A stretch of DNA of 30,668 bases from Symbiodinium natans (GCA_905221605.1 CAJNDS010000532.1:87501-118168); one strand, 5' to 3'. Shown: positions 28,501-30,599, counted from the stretch's first letter. Program-made: numbers and translations. The notes: generated from the letters alone by a model not told the origin.

Positions 28501-29656
28501 AACCCTTAAACCCTTAAGCCTTGACCCAAAACCCTAGACCCCAAACCCCTAAACCCTAAACCCTAAAGCCTGAGCCCTAAACCCCTGAACCCTAAACCCC
28601 AAACCCGAAACCTTAAACCCTAAACCCTAAACCCTAAACCTTAAACCCTAAATCCTAAACCCCTGAACCCCTAAACCCCGAAACCCTCAACCCTAAACCC
28701 TAAAACTCCAAACCCTAAACCCTAAATCCCTAAACCCTAAATCCCTAAAGCCCTAAACCCTAAACCCCTCCGAGGTCCCCACCGAGGTGACGATCAGCTT
28801 CAGCTCCGGACGCTTCCTCGAAATGGCGTTCAGGCTTTCTAAGGCTTAGGGTTTAGGGTTTAGGGTTTAGGGTTTAGGGTTTAGGGTTTAGGGTTTATAT
28901 AGGTTTTAGGGTTTAGGGTCTAGGTTGAGGCTTTCTAAGGGCTCTTACTCACAGAAATTGTATAGGGTTTAGGTTGTGGGTTGAGGGTTTAGTATTTGGG
29001 GTTTGTGGAGTTAGGGAGTTTAGGGTTTAGGGTTTAAGGTTTAGGGTTTAGGGTTTCGTTTAGGGGTCTTGAAGAATTTCTGGGCCGCACCTTGGCATCT
29101 TTCCCAAAGGTTCACTGTTAGCTGTGTTTTACGTGAACTGAGATCTACACCTGAAACCTAACCCTAAACCCGAAACCCTAAACCCTAAACCCTAAACCCA
29201 TCCGTCTTACTCCTGGGCTTCCAGTTCTAGGGTTGTAGCAACGGGTGCTTAGGGAATGAGGGTACGAGGTACCTTCCATCCCCTTATGCCCCCCAAAAAA
29301 GGGGATTATACATCTTAGGTTAGTTATGTGGTCCCTTAGTCTGTGCCCTTAAATTGGGACTCCTTATATACCGCTTGTATACCCTTAACCCAAGGGCCCA
29401 CACTTCAGAACCCTATTTAGGAGGTAAGGGACCACATCGGACTAGAAGGTACCCACTTCCCTATTTCCCTTCCCCTGTACTGAGAGCCCACACTCCCCAA
29501 CGAGACCCTCACCCTATAAACCCGACACCCACGAAGATCCGAACCGCCCTAAACCCTAAACCCTAAACCCTAAACCCTAAACCCTAAACCCTAAACCAAG
29601 GCCCGCACTTCACCGCTGCCTTCAGCAAGCCAAAGAGGACGTCGGTGGAGATGGTC
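676..29656 (-). CDS. PRP22: PRP22/DHX8-like DEAH-box splicing helicase, 30 exons (partial at both ends)
   Basis: Pre-mRNA splicing helicase that, in other eukaryotes, uses ATP to release mature mRNA from the spliceosome and proofreads exon ligation in the nucleus. Thirty exons of 24-60 nt, each with an AG acceptor and a GC, GT or GA donor, join in frame to 415 codons. In order they give TDVLFGLL after the DEAH box, motif III (SATLD), the IPGR..PVEILY strand, motif IV (VFLTGQEEID), VYSALPSEMQ, motif V (ATNIAE), SLTIDGI..VVDPG, TPISQ, motif VI (QRSGRAGRTGPGKCYR), VPEIQRTNL, winged-helix and HA2 segments, NVFYRPKDKQ, FSNPWCYENF and VVSCG. NVFYRPKDKQ, ADQKK and the PEGDH segment separate PRP22 from PRP2, PRP16 and PRP43. 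No frameshift or stop is seen. Motifs I and II and the C-terminal OB-fold end lie outside the window. Three other genes or gene fragments lie in its introns. Confidence 0.95.
1465..1745 (+). repeat. GAGAGT-type microsatellite
   Basis: Imperfect hexamer GTGAGA/GAGAGT/GAGACT tract of about 280 bp within PRP22 intron 29. Arg- or Glu-rich open frames over it are by-products. Confidence 0.95.
1910..2018 (+). repeat. CCCTAAA array with CCCCAAA core
   Basis: CCCTAAA units at both ends enclose a homogeneous block of CCCCAAA. It sits at the 5' end of PRP22 intron 29. Confidence 0.9.
2066..2099 (-). CDS. PRP22: PRP22 exon 29
   Basis: Encodes DVRKQLITLMD plus a split R, matching DIRKQMLGIMDR. Acceptor GGGAG|G, donor GC (GCCAAC) in phase 1. 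A GTGAGC further on was considered as donor but breaks the join to exon 30. Confidence 0.94.
2285..2675 (+). repeat. TTTAGGG and TTTGGGG arrays
   Basis: TTTGGGG block at 2310-2370, then an 80-bp spacer with a diverged foldback, then about 30 TTTAGGG units with single-base variants (TTTACGG, TTTATGG). Confidence 0.92.
3123..3146 (-). CDS. PRP22: PRP22 exon 28 (24-nt microexon)
   Basis: Encodes only ARALRRSQ, filling exactly the ARSLRRAQ gap between exons 27 and 29. Acceptor GCGAG|G, donor GC (GCTGGC) in phase 0. Its length is a multiple of three, so skipping would keep the frame but delete eight conserved residues. Confidence 0.92.
3878..3925 (-). CDS. PRP22: PRP22 exon 27
   Basis: Encodes AHHRFSNPWCYENFIQ, matching KNNKFSNPWCYENFIQ. 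Acceptor CGAAG|G, donor GC (GCCGGA) in phase 0. Confidence 0.97.
4208..4320 (+). repeat. TTTAGGG array in PRP22 intron 26
   Basis: About 15 perfect heptamers, left of exon 26. Confidence 0.95.
4422..4459 (-). CDS. PRP22: PRP22 exon 26
   Basis: Encodes DHCTLLEVYKTW, matching DHLTLLAVYNSW. Acceptor TGAG|G, donor GC (GCCTGC) in phase 0. Confidence 0.95.
4587..4629 (-). CDS. PRP22: PRP22 exon 25
   Basis: Encodes ALADQKKSKFHQPE plus a split G, matching ALADQKKAKFHQTEG. Acceptor ACAG|G, donor GT (GTCGGA) in phase 1. Confidence 0.97.
4672..4782. mobile_element. Foldback element, family 3
   Basis: Ends AACCCCGGGAAGATCCAAAA and, on the other strand, AACCCCTGGGAGGATCCAAA, paired for ~30 bp. It lies in PRP22 intron 24, 43 bp from exon 25. 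Confidence 0.7.
4866..4948 (+). repeat. TTTAGGG array in PRP22 intron 24
   Basis: About 11 perfect heptamers preceded by TTTAGGGTG variants. Confidence 0.95.
5106..5225. mobile_element. Foldback element, family 4, TA-flanked
   Basis: 120 bp with perfect 15-bp inverted ends CAGGGTGGGGCCCCC and TA on both sides. The interior is AT-rich with repeated TTATAAC motifs. Sits 29 bp from PRP22 exon 24. Confidence 0.75.
5255..5297 (-). CDS. PRP22: PRP22 exon 24
   Basis: Encodes LSVQNVFYRPKDKQ, identical to human DHX8 over its length as I recall it. Acceptor CTAAG|G, donor GT (GTCGGA) in phase 0. This segment is diagnostic for PRP22 against PRP2, PRP16 and PRP43. Confidence 0.97.
5736..5786. repeat. 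CCTTTGGCCC minisatellite
   Basis: About five copies of a 7-11 bp unit CCCTTTGGCCC, directly left of PRP22 exon 23. Confidence 0.8.
5810..5842 (-). CDS. PRP22: PRP22 exon 23
   Basis: Encodes CSDEIMTIVA with a split M, matching CSEEMLTIVSM. Acceptor AAAG|G, donor GC (GCCGCC) in phase 2. The frame stays open upstream to 5934, but only this acceptor gives the family spacing after exon 22. Confidence 0.92.
5999..6103. mobile_element. Foldback element, family 2
   Basis: Inverted ends GGGGGTTTACGAAAATAGGG and GGGGGTTTACGAAATTACGG, with the internal motif TAGTAGGATCCCCTTAT. Copies at 18833-18942, 22421-22508 and 26385-26519 share ends and core. Confidence 0.7.
6167..6319 (-). CDS. Intron-22 nested gene, last exon with stop
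   Basis: 50 codons plus TGA, beginning VAKHTALELPPEPNL and ending YPNSEFVL. Acceptor TCAAG|G. Composition and the long open frame look coding. Confidence 0.55.
   Translation of the reverse strand, partial: VAKHTALELPPEPNLADALLGKGGIRCASRGFACAMYWDSLGYPNSEFVL
6167..6790 (-). CDS. Unrecognised gene fragment, at least three exons, nested in PRP22 intron 22
   Basis: Three protein-like segments join in phase: 6790-6650 (47 codons, FYVPVVLGRTADATV and LAHSLDLFNLPYR), a 126-nt GC-AG intron, 6523-6392 (44 codons, QAVWLLKESLIEGKVVDGE and HWPKLVKLLTLERQ), a 72-nt GT-AG intron made of CCCTAAA repeat, then 6319-6167 (50 codons, LELPPEPNLADALLGKGG and MYWDSLGYPNSEFVL, then TGA). I do not recognise the family. 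The 5' end is unresolved; the frame is open to about 6800 with no clear ATG. A competing frame at 6650-6541 (DDTSVVVDLDLMCLLAK) could mean another exon or two frameshifts. Confidence 0.55.
6392..6523 (-). CDS. Intron-22 nested gene, middle exon
   Basis: 44 codons after GAAAG|T, ending LERQG. Its GT donor is the first telomere unit of the adjacent array (GGG|GTTTAGGG in the transcript sense). The next exon resumes at CAAG|G with VAKHTALELPPEP. Confidence 0.55.
7058..7139 (+). repeat. CCCTAAA array left of PRP22 exon 22
   Basis: About 11 perfect units preceded by five ACACCCCA units. With the array at 7300-7650 it brackets exon 22 in inverted orientation. Confidence 0.95.
7213..7266 (-). CDS. 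PRP22: PRP22 exon 22
   Basis: Encodes FPMEPALSKMLLTSVDL plus a split R, matching FPLEPMLCKMLIMSVHL. Acceptor CCAG|G, donor GC (GCCTAC) in phase 2. The longest TTTAGGG array of the window lies immediately to its right. Confidence 0.95.
7295..7650 (+). repeat. Longest TTTAGGG array
   Basis: About 48 almost perfect heptamers in PRP22 intron 21. The same intron carries CCCTAAA units at 7903-8240, so its two ends are complementary. Confidence 0.97.
8305..8364 (-). CDS. PRP22: PRP22 exon 21 (longest exon, 60 nt)
   Basis: Encodes TLGSLDDEGMLTNLGRKMA plus a split E, matching [20 protein letters not shown]. Acceptor CCGAG|G, donor GC (GCCGGG) in phase 2. Confidence 0.96.
8893..8931 (-). CDS. PRP22: PRP22 exon 20
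   Basis: Encodes PVETMINALESL plus a split W, matching PMETLITAMEQLY. Acceptor TGAG|G, donor GC (GCCCCG) in phase 2. Confidence 0.94.
9425..9471 (-). CDS. PRP22: PRP22 exon 19 (winged-helix region)
   Basis: Encodes AMGIMDMLSFDFMDS plus a split P, matching AMGINDLLSFDFMDAP. Acceptor CGCAG|G, donor GC (GCCCGG) in phase 2. Confidence 0.96.
9641..9694 (-). CDS. PRP22: PRP22 exon 18
   Basis: Encodes AVPEIQRTNLSNTVLLLK, matching NVPEIQRTNLASTVLSLK. Acceptor CCAG|G, donor GC (GCATTG) in phase 0. Confidence 0.96.
10010..10175. repeat. TA/TATG-rich low-complexity tract
   Basis: (TA)n, ATACATAC and GTATATAT runs in PRP22 intron 17, far more AT-rich than the surroundings. Tyr/Ile-rich open frames over it are by-products. 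Confidence 0.9.
10268..10355 (+). repeat. CCCTAAA array left of PRP22 exon 17
   Basis: About 12 units; TTTAGGG units follow the exon at 10450-10500. Confidence 0.95.
10387..10430 (-). CDS. PRP22: PRP22 exon 17
   Basis: Encodes LYTELAYRNEMLPT, matching LYTERAYRDEMLTT. Acceptor CCCAG|G, donor GC (GCACCG) in phase 0. Confidence 0.95.
10567..10675. mobile_element. MITE-like foldback element, family 1, second copy
   Basis: 109 bp flanked by TA. The right end (CCCTACTTATAA to CATGAACCTCCAAG) matches the copy at 18428; the left arm is more diverged. Confidence 0.65.
11376..11502 (-). CDS. Membrane-protein gene exon 3 with stop
   Basis: Starts after TTCAG|A, restoring frame as R-GFFRAIRGSELAFCD, and ends FQALPVC then TAG. 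A hydrophobic stretch ILRAALWVGVVWGTF closes the protein. Confidence 0.72.
11376..12479 (-). CDS. Multi-pass membrane protein, three exons, nested in PRP22 intron 16
   Basis: Exons 12479-12118, 12042-11668 and 11502-11376 join to 864 nt: 287 residues and a TAG stop. The ATG at 12479 has GCCGCC just before it. The first ~28 residues are acidic (MSESLSDEERDSD). Hydrophobic stretches lie near residues 56-75, 93-118, 149-176 and 178-202, with a hydrophobic C-terminus. Intron 1 is 75 nt, GT-AG, without telomere repeat; intron 2 is 165 nt, GA-AG, and made of TTAGGGG/TTTAGGG repeats. The segment DLILNCLAMTFVVELDEL resembles a recurring motif of dinoflagellate membrane proteins, but I cannot name a function. 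It lies wholly inside an intron of the helicase gene on the same strand. Confidence 0.8.
11519..11660 (+). repeat. TTTAGGG array changing to TTA-GGGG units
   Basis: About nine TTTAGGG units, then about ten TTAGGGG units. The block forms most of intron 2 of the nested membrane-protein gene. Confidence 0.93.
11668..12042 (-). CDS. Membrane-protein gene exon 2
   Basis: Starts after TATAG|G with IWIWGNKVIDIRVV and ends VKRSMF plus a split R at a GA donor (GAATAG). Without that donor the frame runs into telomere repeat and stops after NSPKP, which looks artificial. Confidence 0.78.
12118..12479 (-). CDS. Membrane-protein gene exon 1
   Basis: 120 codons plus two bases, starting ATG and ending EYL at a GT donor (GTAAAT). 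Contains the acidic N-terminus and two hydrophobic segments, the first around GLIVFVQLFILSYLW. A half copy of a foldback element lies just upstream. Confidence 0.8.
12545..12597. mobile_element. Half copy of foldback family 1
   Basis: Right arm only (CTTATAACCCTACTTATAGG to CATGAACCTTCAAG), 66 bp upstream of the ATG of the membrane-protein gene. Confidence 0.5.
13144..13217. mobile_element. Foldback element, family 2, partial copy
   Basis: CTTCCCAAAAATAGGGGACC, TTCTTGGGGTCCCTATTTTC and core GGAATCCTACTATTTTGGGG, then directly CCCTAAA repeat. Confidence 0.55.
13273..13330 (-). CDS. PRP22: PRP22 exon 16 (motif VI)
   Basis: Encodes ANARQRSGRAGRTGPGKCY plus a split R: motif VI with its arginine finger residues, Q-R-x-G-R-A-G-R. 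Acceptor CGCAG|G, donor GC (GCGGCT) in phase 1. The following intron contains the membrane-protein gene. Confidence 0.97.
13435..14060 (-). other. Non-repetitive, exon-like stretch in PRP22 intron 15
   Basis: About 620 nt without telomere repeats. On the minus strand, short protein-like open segments occur in more than one frame, such as QHFLAWMDELIQPCKVFPEV and ILPTVRSILGRTFHVVLL followed by a GTAAGG donor, and LQMRRFAREEIRHSIRG. This could be a further nested multi-exon gene or its remnant; I could not assemble a convincing model. Confidence 0.35.
14448..14482 (-). CDS. PRP22: PRP22 exon 15
   Basis: Encodes MDSLLITPISQ, matching IDQLVVTPISQ. Acceptor GCCAG|G, donor GC (GCCGGC) in phase 0. 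CCCTAAA repeats lie on the left and TTTAGGG on the right. Confidence 0.95.
14492..14730 (+). repeat. TTTAGGG array right of PRP22 exon 15
   Basis: Heptamers with TTCAGGG and GCTTAGGG variants, at the 3' end of intron 14. Confidence 0.93.
14734..14828. mobile_element. Foldback element, family 5, diverged copy
   Basis: Begins TACATGGTCCCTTA; on the other strand the right end reads AGCCCCTTAGTATGGGCCC, as in the copy at 25339. Confidence 0.5.
15333..15357 (-). CDS. PRP22: PRP22 exon 14 (25-nt microexon)
   Basis: Encodes VKMYNSKT plus a split G, matching KVYNSKTG. Acceptor AGCAG|G, donor GC (GCTCGG) in phase 1. Confidence 0.93.
15919..15972 (-). CDS. PRP22: PRP22 exon 13 (motif V, second half)
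   Basis: Encodes ASLTIDGIFFVVDPGMAK, matching TSLTIDGIYYVVDPGFVK. Acceptor CGCAG|G, donor GT (GTGCTG) in phase 0. The open frame running on past the donor is intron. Confidence 0.96.
16044..16081 (+). repeat. T-run followed by G-run
   Basis: About 18 T then 17 G in PRP22 intron 12. Similar G runs lie at 8977, 12771, 13748, 21776 and 22183. Confidence 0.85.
16515..16566 (-). CDS. PRP22: PRP22 exon 12 (motif V, first half)
   Basis: Encodes PPPPGCRKCIVATNIAE, matching APPGSRKVVIATNIAE. Acceptor GGAG|G, donor GC (GCGAAT) in phase 0. The intron splits motif V between NIAE and SLTIDG. Confidence 0.95.
17182..17225 (-). CDS. PRP22: PRP22 exon 11
   Basis: Encodes VYSALPSEMQTMIF plus a split E, matching VYSALPSEMQTRIFD. 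Acceptor CCAAG|G, donor GC (GCCGCG) in phase 2. A CCCTAAA array starts 6 nt upstream of the exon. Confidence 0.95.
17997..18039 (-). CDS. PRP22: PRP22 exon 10
   Basis: Encodes KLEAMSPPPLIILP; the family has a variable loop then ELIILP. Acceptor CCAAG|G, donor GC (GCTGGG) in phase 0. The loop is about two residues longer than in human DHX8. An alternative acceptor three bases downstream would not keep the frame. Confidence 0.9.
18053..18185 (+). repeat. TTTAGGG array right of PRP22 exon 10
   Basis: About 18 units, starting 14 bp from the exon; CCCTAAA units lie left of the same exon. Confidence 0.95.
18428..18538. mobile_element. MITE-like foldback element, family 1, TA-flanked
   Basis: 111 bp with ~31-bp terminal inverted repeats beginning CTAGGAGGTTCATGGG and, on the other strand, CTGGGAGGTACATGGG, with about four mismatches. 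TA on both sides fits a Tc1/mariner-type target duplication. No coding capacity. Related copies are at 10567-10675 and in part at 12545-12597. Confidence 0.75.
18833..18942. mobile_element. Foldback element, family 2, copy between ankyrin gene and PRP22 exon 10
   Basis: Ends ATGGGGTTTACGAAAATACG and, on the other strand, ATGAGGTTTTCCGAAATTAG; core AAATAGTAGGATTCCC, then a short A-run. Confidence 0.7.
18995..19060 (-). pseudogene. Frameshifted remnant of a further ankyrin repeat
   Basis: After GADRN the expected LQDRSGQTALMHACSQGHV is disrupted. Against the 99-bp unit about 8 nt are missing around 19048-19057, the frame shifts, and a stop follows at 19025. Beyond the stop, bases coding ACSQGHV of a normal repeat are still present, to about 19003, before telomere-like DNA begins. 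Confidence 0.7.
19025..20359 (-). CDS. Ubiquitin-like/ankyrin-repeat protein nested in PRP22 intron 9
   Basis: Single open frame of 444 codons. The ATG at 20359 is the first after an in-frame upstream stop. Residues 1-75 look like a ubiquitin-like domain (MLRVWSVSGQE, then VCLQQLIRAGECLEDG, then DLQLVLL), an arrangement common in dinoflagellate ankyrin proteins. From about residue 78 there are about ten 33-residue ankyrin repeats (consensus GQTALMHASSQGHVEIARLLLDAGADKDLQDRS) plus a partial one. The 99-bp repeats are very similar to each other, suggesting recent expansion or homogenisation. The role is probably protein-protein binding; partner unknown. The C-terminus looks truncated by a small deletion. 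Confidence 0.9.
   Translation of the reverse strand: MLRVWSVSGQELDAAPAGDGLGDVAALKRHLRSQHGFPVCLQQLIRAGECLEDGAPLAGPVDLQLVLLSALSAEQMPRAEREFFEYAANTGNVEVGRALLAAGVDKNFQLRHRTTALMLASRKGHVEIIRLLLDAGADPNFQDRDGQTALKHACFQGHVEIVRVLLDTGADKDLRDRSDQTALMHASYEGHVEIVRLLLAAGAERNLQDRSGETALMRAVSQGHIEIVRSLMEAGADRNLQDRCGVTALMHASSKGRTEMVRLLLAAGADKDLQDGDGTTALMLAILQGLIEIARLLLDAGADKYLQNRSGQTAFTHACSQGHVEIARLLLDAGADKDLQDRSGQTALWHACSQGHVAIARLLLDARADKDLQDKSDQTALMHASSVGHVEISRLLLAAGADRNLQDMFGQTALMRASSQGHTEIARSLMEAGADRNEVPQDRS
20587..20665. mobile_element. Foldback element, family 6
   Basis: 79 bp with three nested pairings: ATGTTCCCC/GGGGAACAT, AACAGTCC/GGACTGTT and AGGGATTG/CAATCCCT. A half copy (AGTATAAGGGGGAACAT) lies at 20727-20744. 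Upstream of the ankyrin gene. Confidence 0.65.
20792..21159. repeat. Cluster of four related hairpins
   Basis: GAAGATTCCTGGG (N9) CCCAGGAATCTTC-type hairpins at 20792-20824, 20848-20882, 20957-20991 and 21125-21159, separated by CTTAAGAATTCTTAAG palindromes and CAATCTT repeats. AT-rich, with no telomere units, upstream of the ankyrin gene. Confidence 0.8.
21262..21310. repeat. TA microsatellite inside an inverted repeat
   Basis: GGGTACCATAT ... (TA)n ... ATATGGTCCC: a (TA)n run forming the loop of a short palindrome. Confidence 0.6.
21571..21598 (-). CDS. PRP22: PRP22 exon 9
   Basis: Encodes QVLHERMQ with split C and K; the family reads CEILYERMK. Acceptor TGAG|G, donor GC (GCTTGG) in phase 2. 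Intron 9, which follows, is the longest (3,531 nt) and contains the ankyrin gene. Confidence 0.88.
22201..22904. other. Part of PRP22 intron 8
   Basis: No gene seen. Degenerate telomere-like units, a foldback element at 22421-22508, and units spelling TTTACAGGG and TTTATAGGG at 22600-22710 that look like diverged heptamers. Confidence 0.6.
22421..22508. mobile_element. Foldback element, family 2, inverted copy
   Basis: Left end GAGGTTGCCGAAATTAAGGG, right end CCCCTATTTTCGTAAACCC, core TCCTACTATTTGGGG. Confidence 0.65.
22921..22957 (-). CDS. PRP22: PRP22 exon 8 (motif IV)
   Basis: Encodes VFLTGQEEIDTA plus a split C: motif IV of DEAH helicases. Acceptor AAAG|G, donor GC (GCCCCG) in phase 1. 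Confidence 0.96.
23753..23786 (-). CDS. PRP22: PRP22 exon 7
   Basis: Encodes IHLTEPSGDIL, almost identical to IHLTEPPGDIL. Acceptor TCAG|G, donor GC (GCCTCC) in phase 0, placed exactly before VFLTGQEEID of exon 8. Confidence 0.95.
24040..24288 (-). CDS. Exon-like open frame in PRP22 intron 6
   Basis: 82 codons from an ATG preceded by CAG, with a protein-like stretch (YITAFRTDSTVQSVELWNV, then GMGVGNYGPDWEPQ). A strong GTGAGC donor sits 5 nt before the in-frame stop, so it is more likely an exon than a whole gene. A second possible exon of the same gene is at 24627-24753. Family not recognised. Confidence 0.4.
   Translation of the reverse strand: MSTSLDESRHNITTSPRGATALAGKAFVEGGNPSYITAFRTDSTVQSVELWNVEANDDVSLVNGMGVGNYGPDWEPQPGALL
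24627..24753 (-). CDS. Possible first exon in PRP22 intron 6
   Basis: Starts ATG and encodes KEKFSADALAECVGDLTSW, then GPCEDLVPLLPLGDCQ, before running into repeat. It is protein-like and the same strand as the open frame at 24040-24288, but I cannot join the two or name a family. Confidence 0.25.
25008..25054 (-). CDS. PRP22: PRP22 exon 6
   Basis: Encodes DPEQDYVEAALMTVL plus a split Q; the family reads EPETDYLDASLITVMQ. Acceptor CGCAG|G, donor GC (GCGCTT) in phase 2. Confidence 0.94.
25226..25256 (-). CDS. PRP22: PRP22 exon 5
   Basis: Encodes TFPVEILYSK, matching TYPVEILYTK. Acceptor TGCAG|G, donor GA (GAGCCG) in phase 0. A GC donor one base further on would break the frame of exon 6, so GA is preferred. 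Confidence 0.9.
25441..25675 (+). repeat. TTTAGGGG / TTTAAGGG octamer array
   Basis: Blocks of TTTAAGGG, TTTAGGGG and TTTGGGGG octamers in PRP22 intron 4, each locally homogeneous. Confidence 0.93.
25702..25741 (-). CDS. PRP22: PRP22 exon 4
   Basis: Encodes YFFNSHIFTIPG plus a split R; the family reads YFYEAPIFTIPGR. The acceptor is GCCAG|CC, the only one not followed by G. The donor is GA (GACTGC) in phase 2. Confidence 0.9.
26085..26112 (-). CDS. PRP22: PRP22 exon 3 (motif III, SAT)
   Basis: Encodes ATLDAEKFS. The S of the SAT motif comes from the exon before, so intron 2 splits motif III. Acceptor CGCAG|G, donor GC (GCAGGG) in phase 1. Only 28 nt long. Confidence 0.94.
26385..26519. mobile_element. 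Foldback element, family 2, carrying a CCCTAAA insert
   Basis: Core GGGAATCCTACTATTCTGG and right end TTATTTTCGTAAACCTCC match the family, but about 45 bp of CCCTAAA-type repeat separates core and right end. The copy at 13144 shows the same core-to-repeat junction. Confidence 0.6.
26640..26890 (+). repeat. TTTAGGG array in PRP22 intron 2
   Basis: About 32 units with one phase slip (TTTAGTTTAGGG) and a few variants. Confidence 0.95.
27128..27237. mobile_element. Foldback element, family 7
   Basis: Ends CCTAAGGATCCATGTACC and, on the other strand, CCTAAGGCTCCATGTGTACC; pairing extends through ATAGTA and GGGCCTT, about 35 bp with gaps. Confidence 0.65.
27408..27536 (+). repeat. Poly-G tract with sparse A and T
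   Basis: About 125 bp, nearly all G on the plus strand. Proline- or glycine-rich open frames over it are artefacts. Strong G-quadruplex potential. Confidence 0.9.
27655..27735 (+). repeat. CCCTACCCCCC tract
   Basis: C runs broken by CTA, about 120 bp from the G tract at 27408-27536, giving a potential long-range inverted pairing. Confidence 0.85.
28355..28770 (+). repeat. C-strand array (TAAACCCC and CCCTAAA) left of PRP22 exon 2
   Basis: Degenerate mixture of octamer and heptamer units ending 13 bp from the exon; TTTAGGG units begin 27 bp to its right. Confidence 0.93.
28783..28816 (-). CDS. PRP22: PRP22 exon 2 (strand leading into motif III)
   Basis: Encodes KRPELKLIVTS, matching KRQDMKLIVTS of human DHX8. 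Acceptor GAG|G, donor GT (GTGGGG) in phase 0. It lies between a long CCCTAAA/TAAACCCC array on the left and TTTAGGG on the right. Confidence 0.94.
29326..29437. mobile_element. Foldback element, family 5
   Basis: Perfect 13-bp ends ATGTGGTCCCTTA / TAAGGGACCACAT and a second inner pairing (GTGCCCTTAAATTGGG with AACCCAAGGGCCCAC). Related sequence at 14734-14828 and 25339-25380. Confidence 0.7.
29548..29597 (+). repeat. CCCTAAA array left of PRP22 exon 1
   Basis: Seven units at the 5' end of intron 1. Confidence 0.93.
29609..29656 (-). CDS. PRP22: PRP22 exon 1 in window (after motif II)
   Basis: Encodes TISTDVLFGLLKAAV plus split codons at both ends; the family has HERTIHTDVLFGLLKKTV here. Acceptor CTCCAG|G, donor GT in phase 2. 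A CCCTAAA array lies just to the left. The preceding exon, which should end with the DEAH box and HER, is not in the window. Confidence 0.92.
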
Positions 29657-29869
29657 CTGGAGACGTGCTATTTCGGGGTGTCGGGTTTATAGGGTTGAAG
29701 GTTGGGTGGCTATAGGATTTAGATGACCGGTCGCGCCCTTCCCGGCACGCACCGCCCCGTCCCAGCGTATAAAGAAGACCGGATAAAAATAAATCAATAC
29801 ATGGAAAACAAAAAACATACAACAGCCCGAATGCAGATTCTAGACCCAAGGGGTACCCAGGAAACAAAA

Positions 29870-30599
29870 GGGTACCCTTTTTGGTTTCAAGTGGCTTCTA
29901 AGGGAACCTAAACCCTCAAAAAGGGGAACGAGGGCCTGCTCTGGGTCCTAGAGTTAGACCCTAGGACACAGCAGAAACATAACAGTACTTAAGAACGTCA
30001 CGGTTTAGGGCTTGCGGGGATGTTTTCGTCAGCGTTTCCAGACGACCCAGGAGAGAAAGCTGCCTCGGCACCTTGCTGTTTGTAAATCGGTATATCTTCC
30101 CCCGTACTGGGGTAGGTTTGGGGGTCCTATAAAATTAAAACTTTAGCGAGGTTATAGGGGACAAGGGCAGCGGGGACAAGGGCAGTAGAAGCAGAATTAT
30201 GCTCAAACCTGCCCCTGAGTAGGCGTACTCTACCACCATGAAGCCCGTGCACCGAACACCACGGATCACGTCCCATCATGCACGTCGAAGCCAAGCACAC
30301 GCTAAATAATGTAACGTGCTGAATATCAAAGCAGAGGAACACACAGCAGACTGACACTCGCACATTGTGGGTTCTTCGTTTGTTTCCGTCCTTCCTTTCC
30401 GGCTCAGTCATCACGTAGTTGTCCGGGCATCGTGCTGGGTCCTAAACCCTAGTCTGTCTTGTTTTCGATGGACCCCCCTCCACCATAGAGCGCACCGTGA
30501 AAGTGAAAGAAACATGGTCGCATAGCAGGTCACTAAAGTCTGGCAACCAGTCAAGAGTACCTGCGCCAAGCACTGAATGCAACAAAGACAAAAAGACCA
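29870..30599. other. Unique, repeat-poor segment at right edge
   Basis: Upstream of PRP22 exon 1 and so presumably its preceding intron. Few telomere-like units. Minus-strand open frames at 30127-30414 and 30442-30657 lack family signals or matching splice sites; I see no supported gene. Confidence 0.5.

Larger units (their letters stand above)
26113..28782 (-). other. PRP22: PRP22 intron 2 (2,670 nt)
   Basis: GT-AG intron. It holds TTTAGGG arrays, two foldback elements (26385-26519 and 27128-27237), a G-run tract, a C-run tract, a GC-rich unique island at 27945-28195 with no convincing gene, and a long CCCTAAA/TAAACCCC array next to exon 2. Confidence 0.85.
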
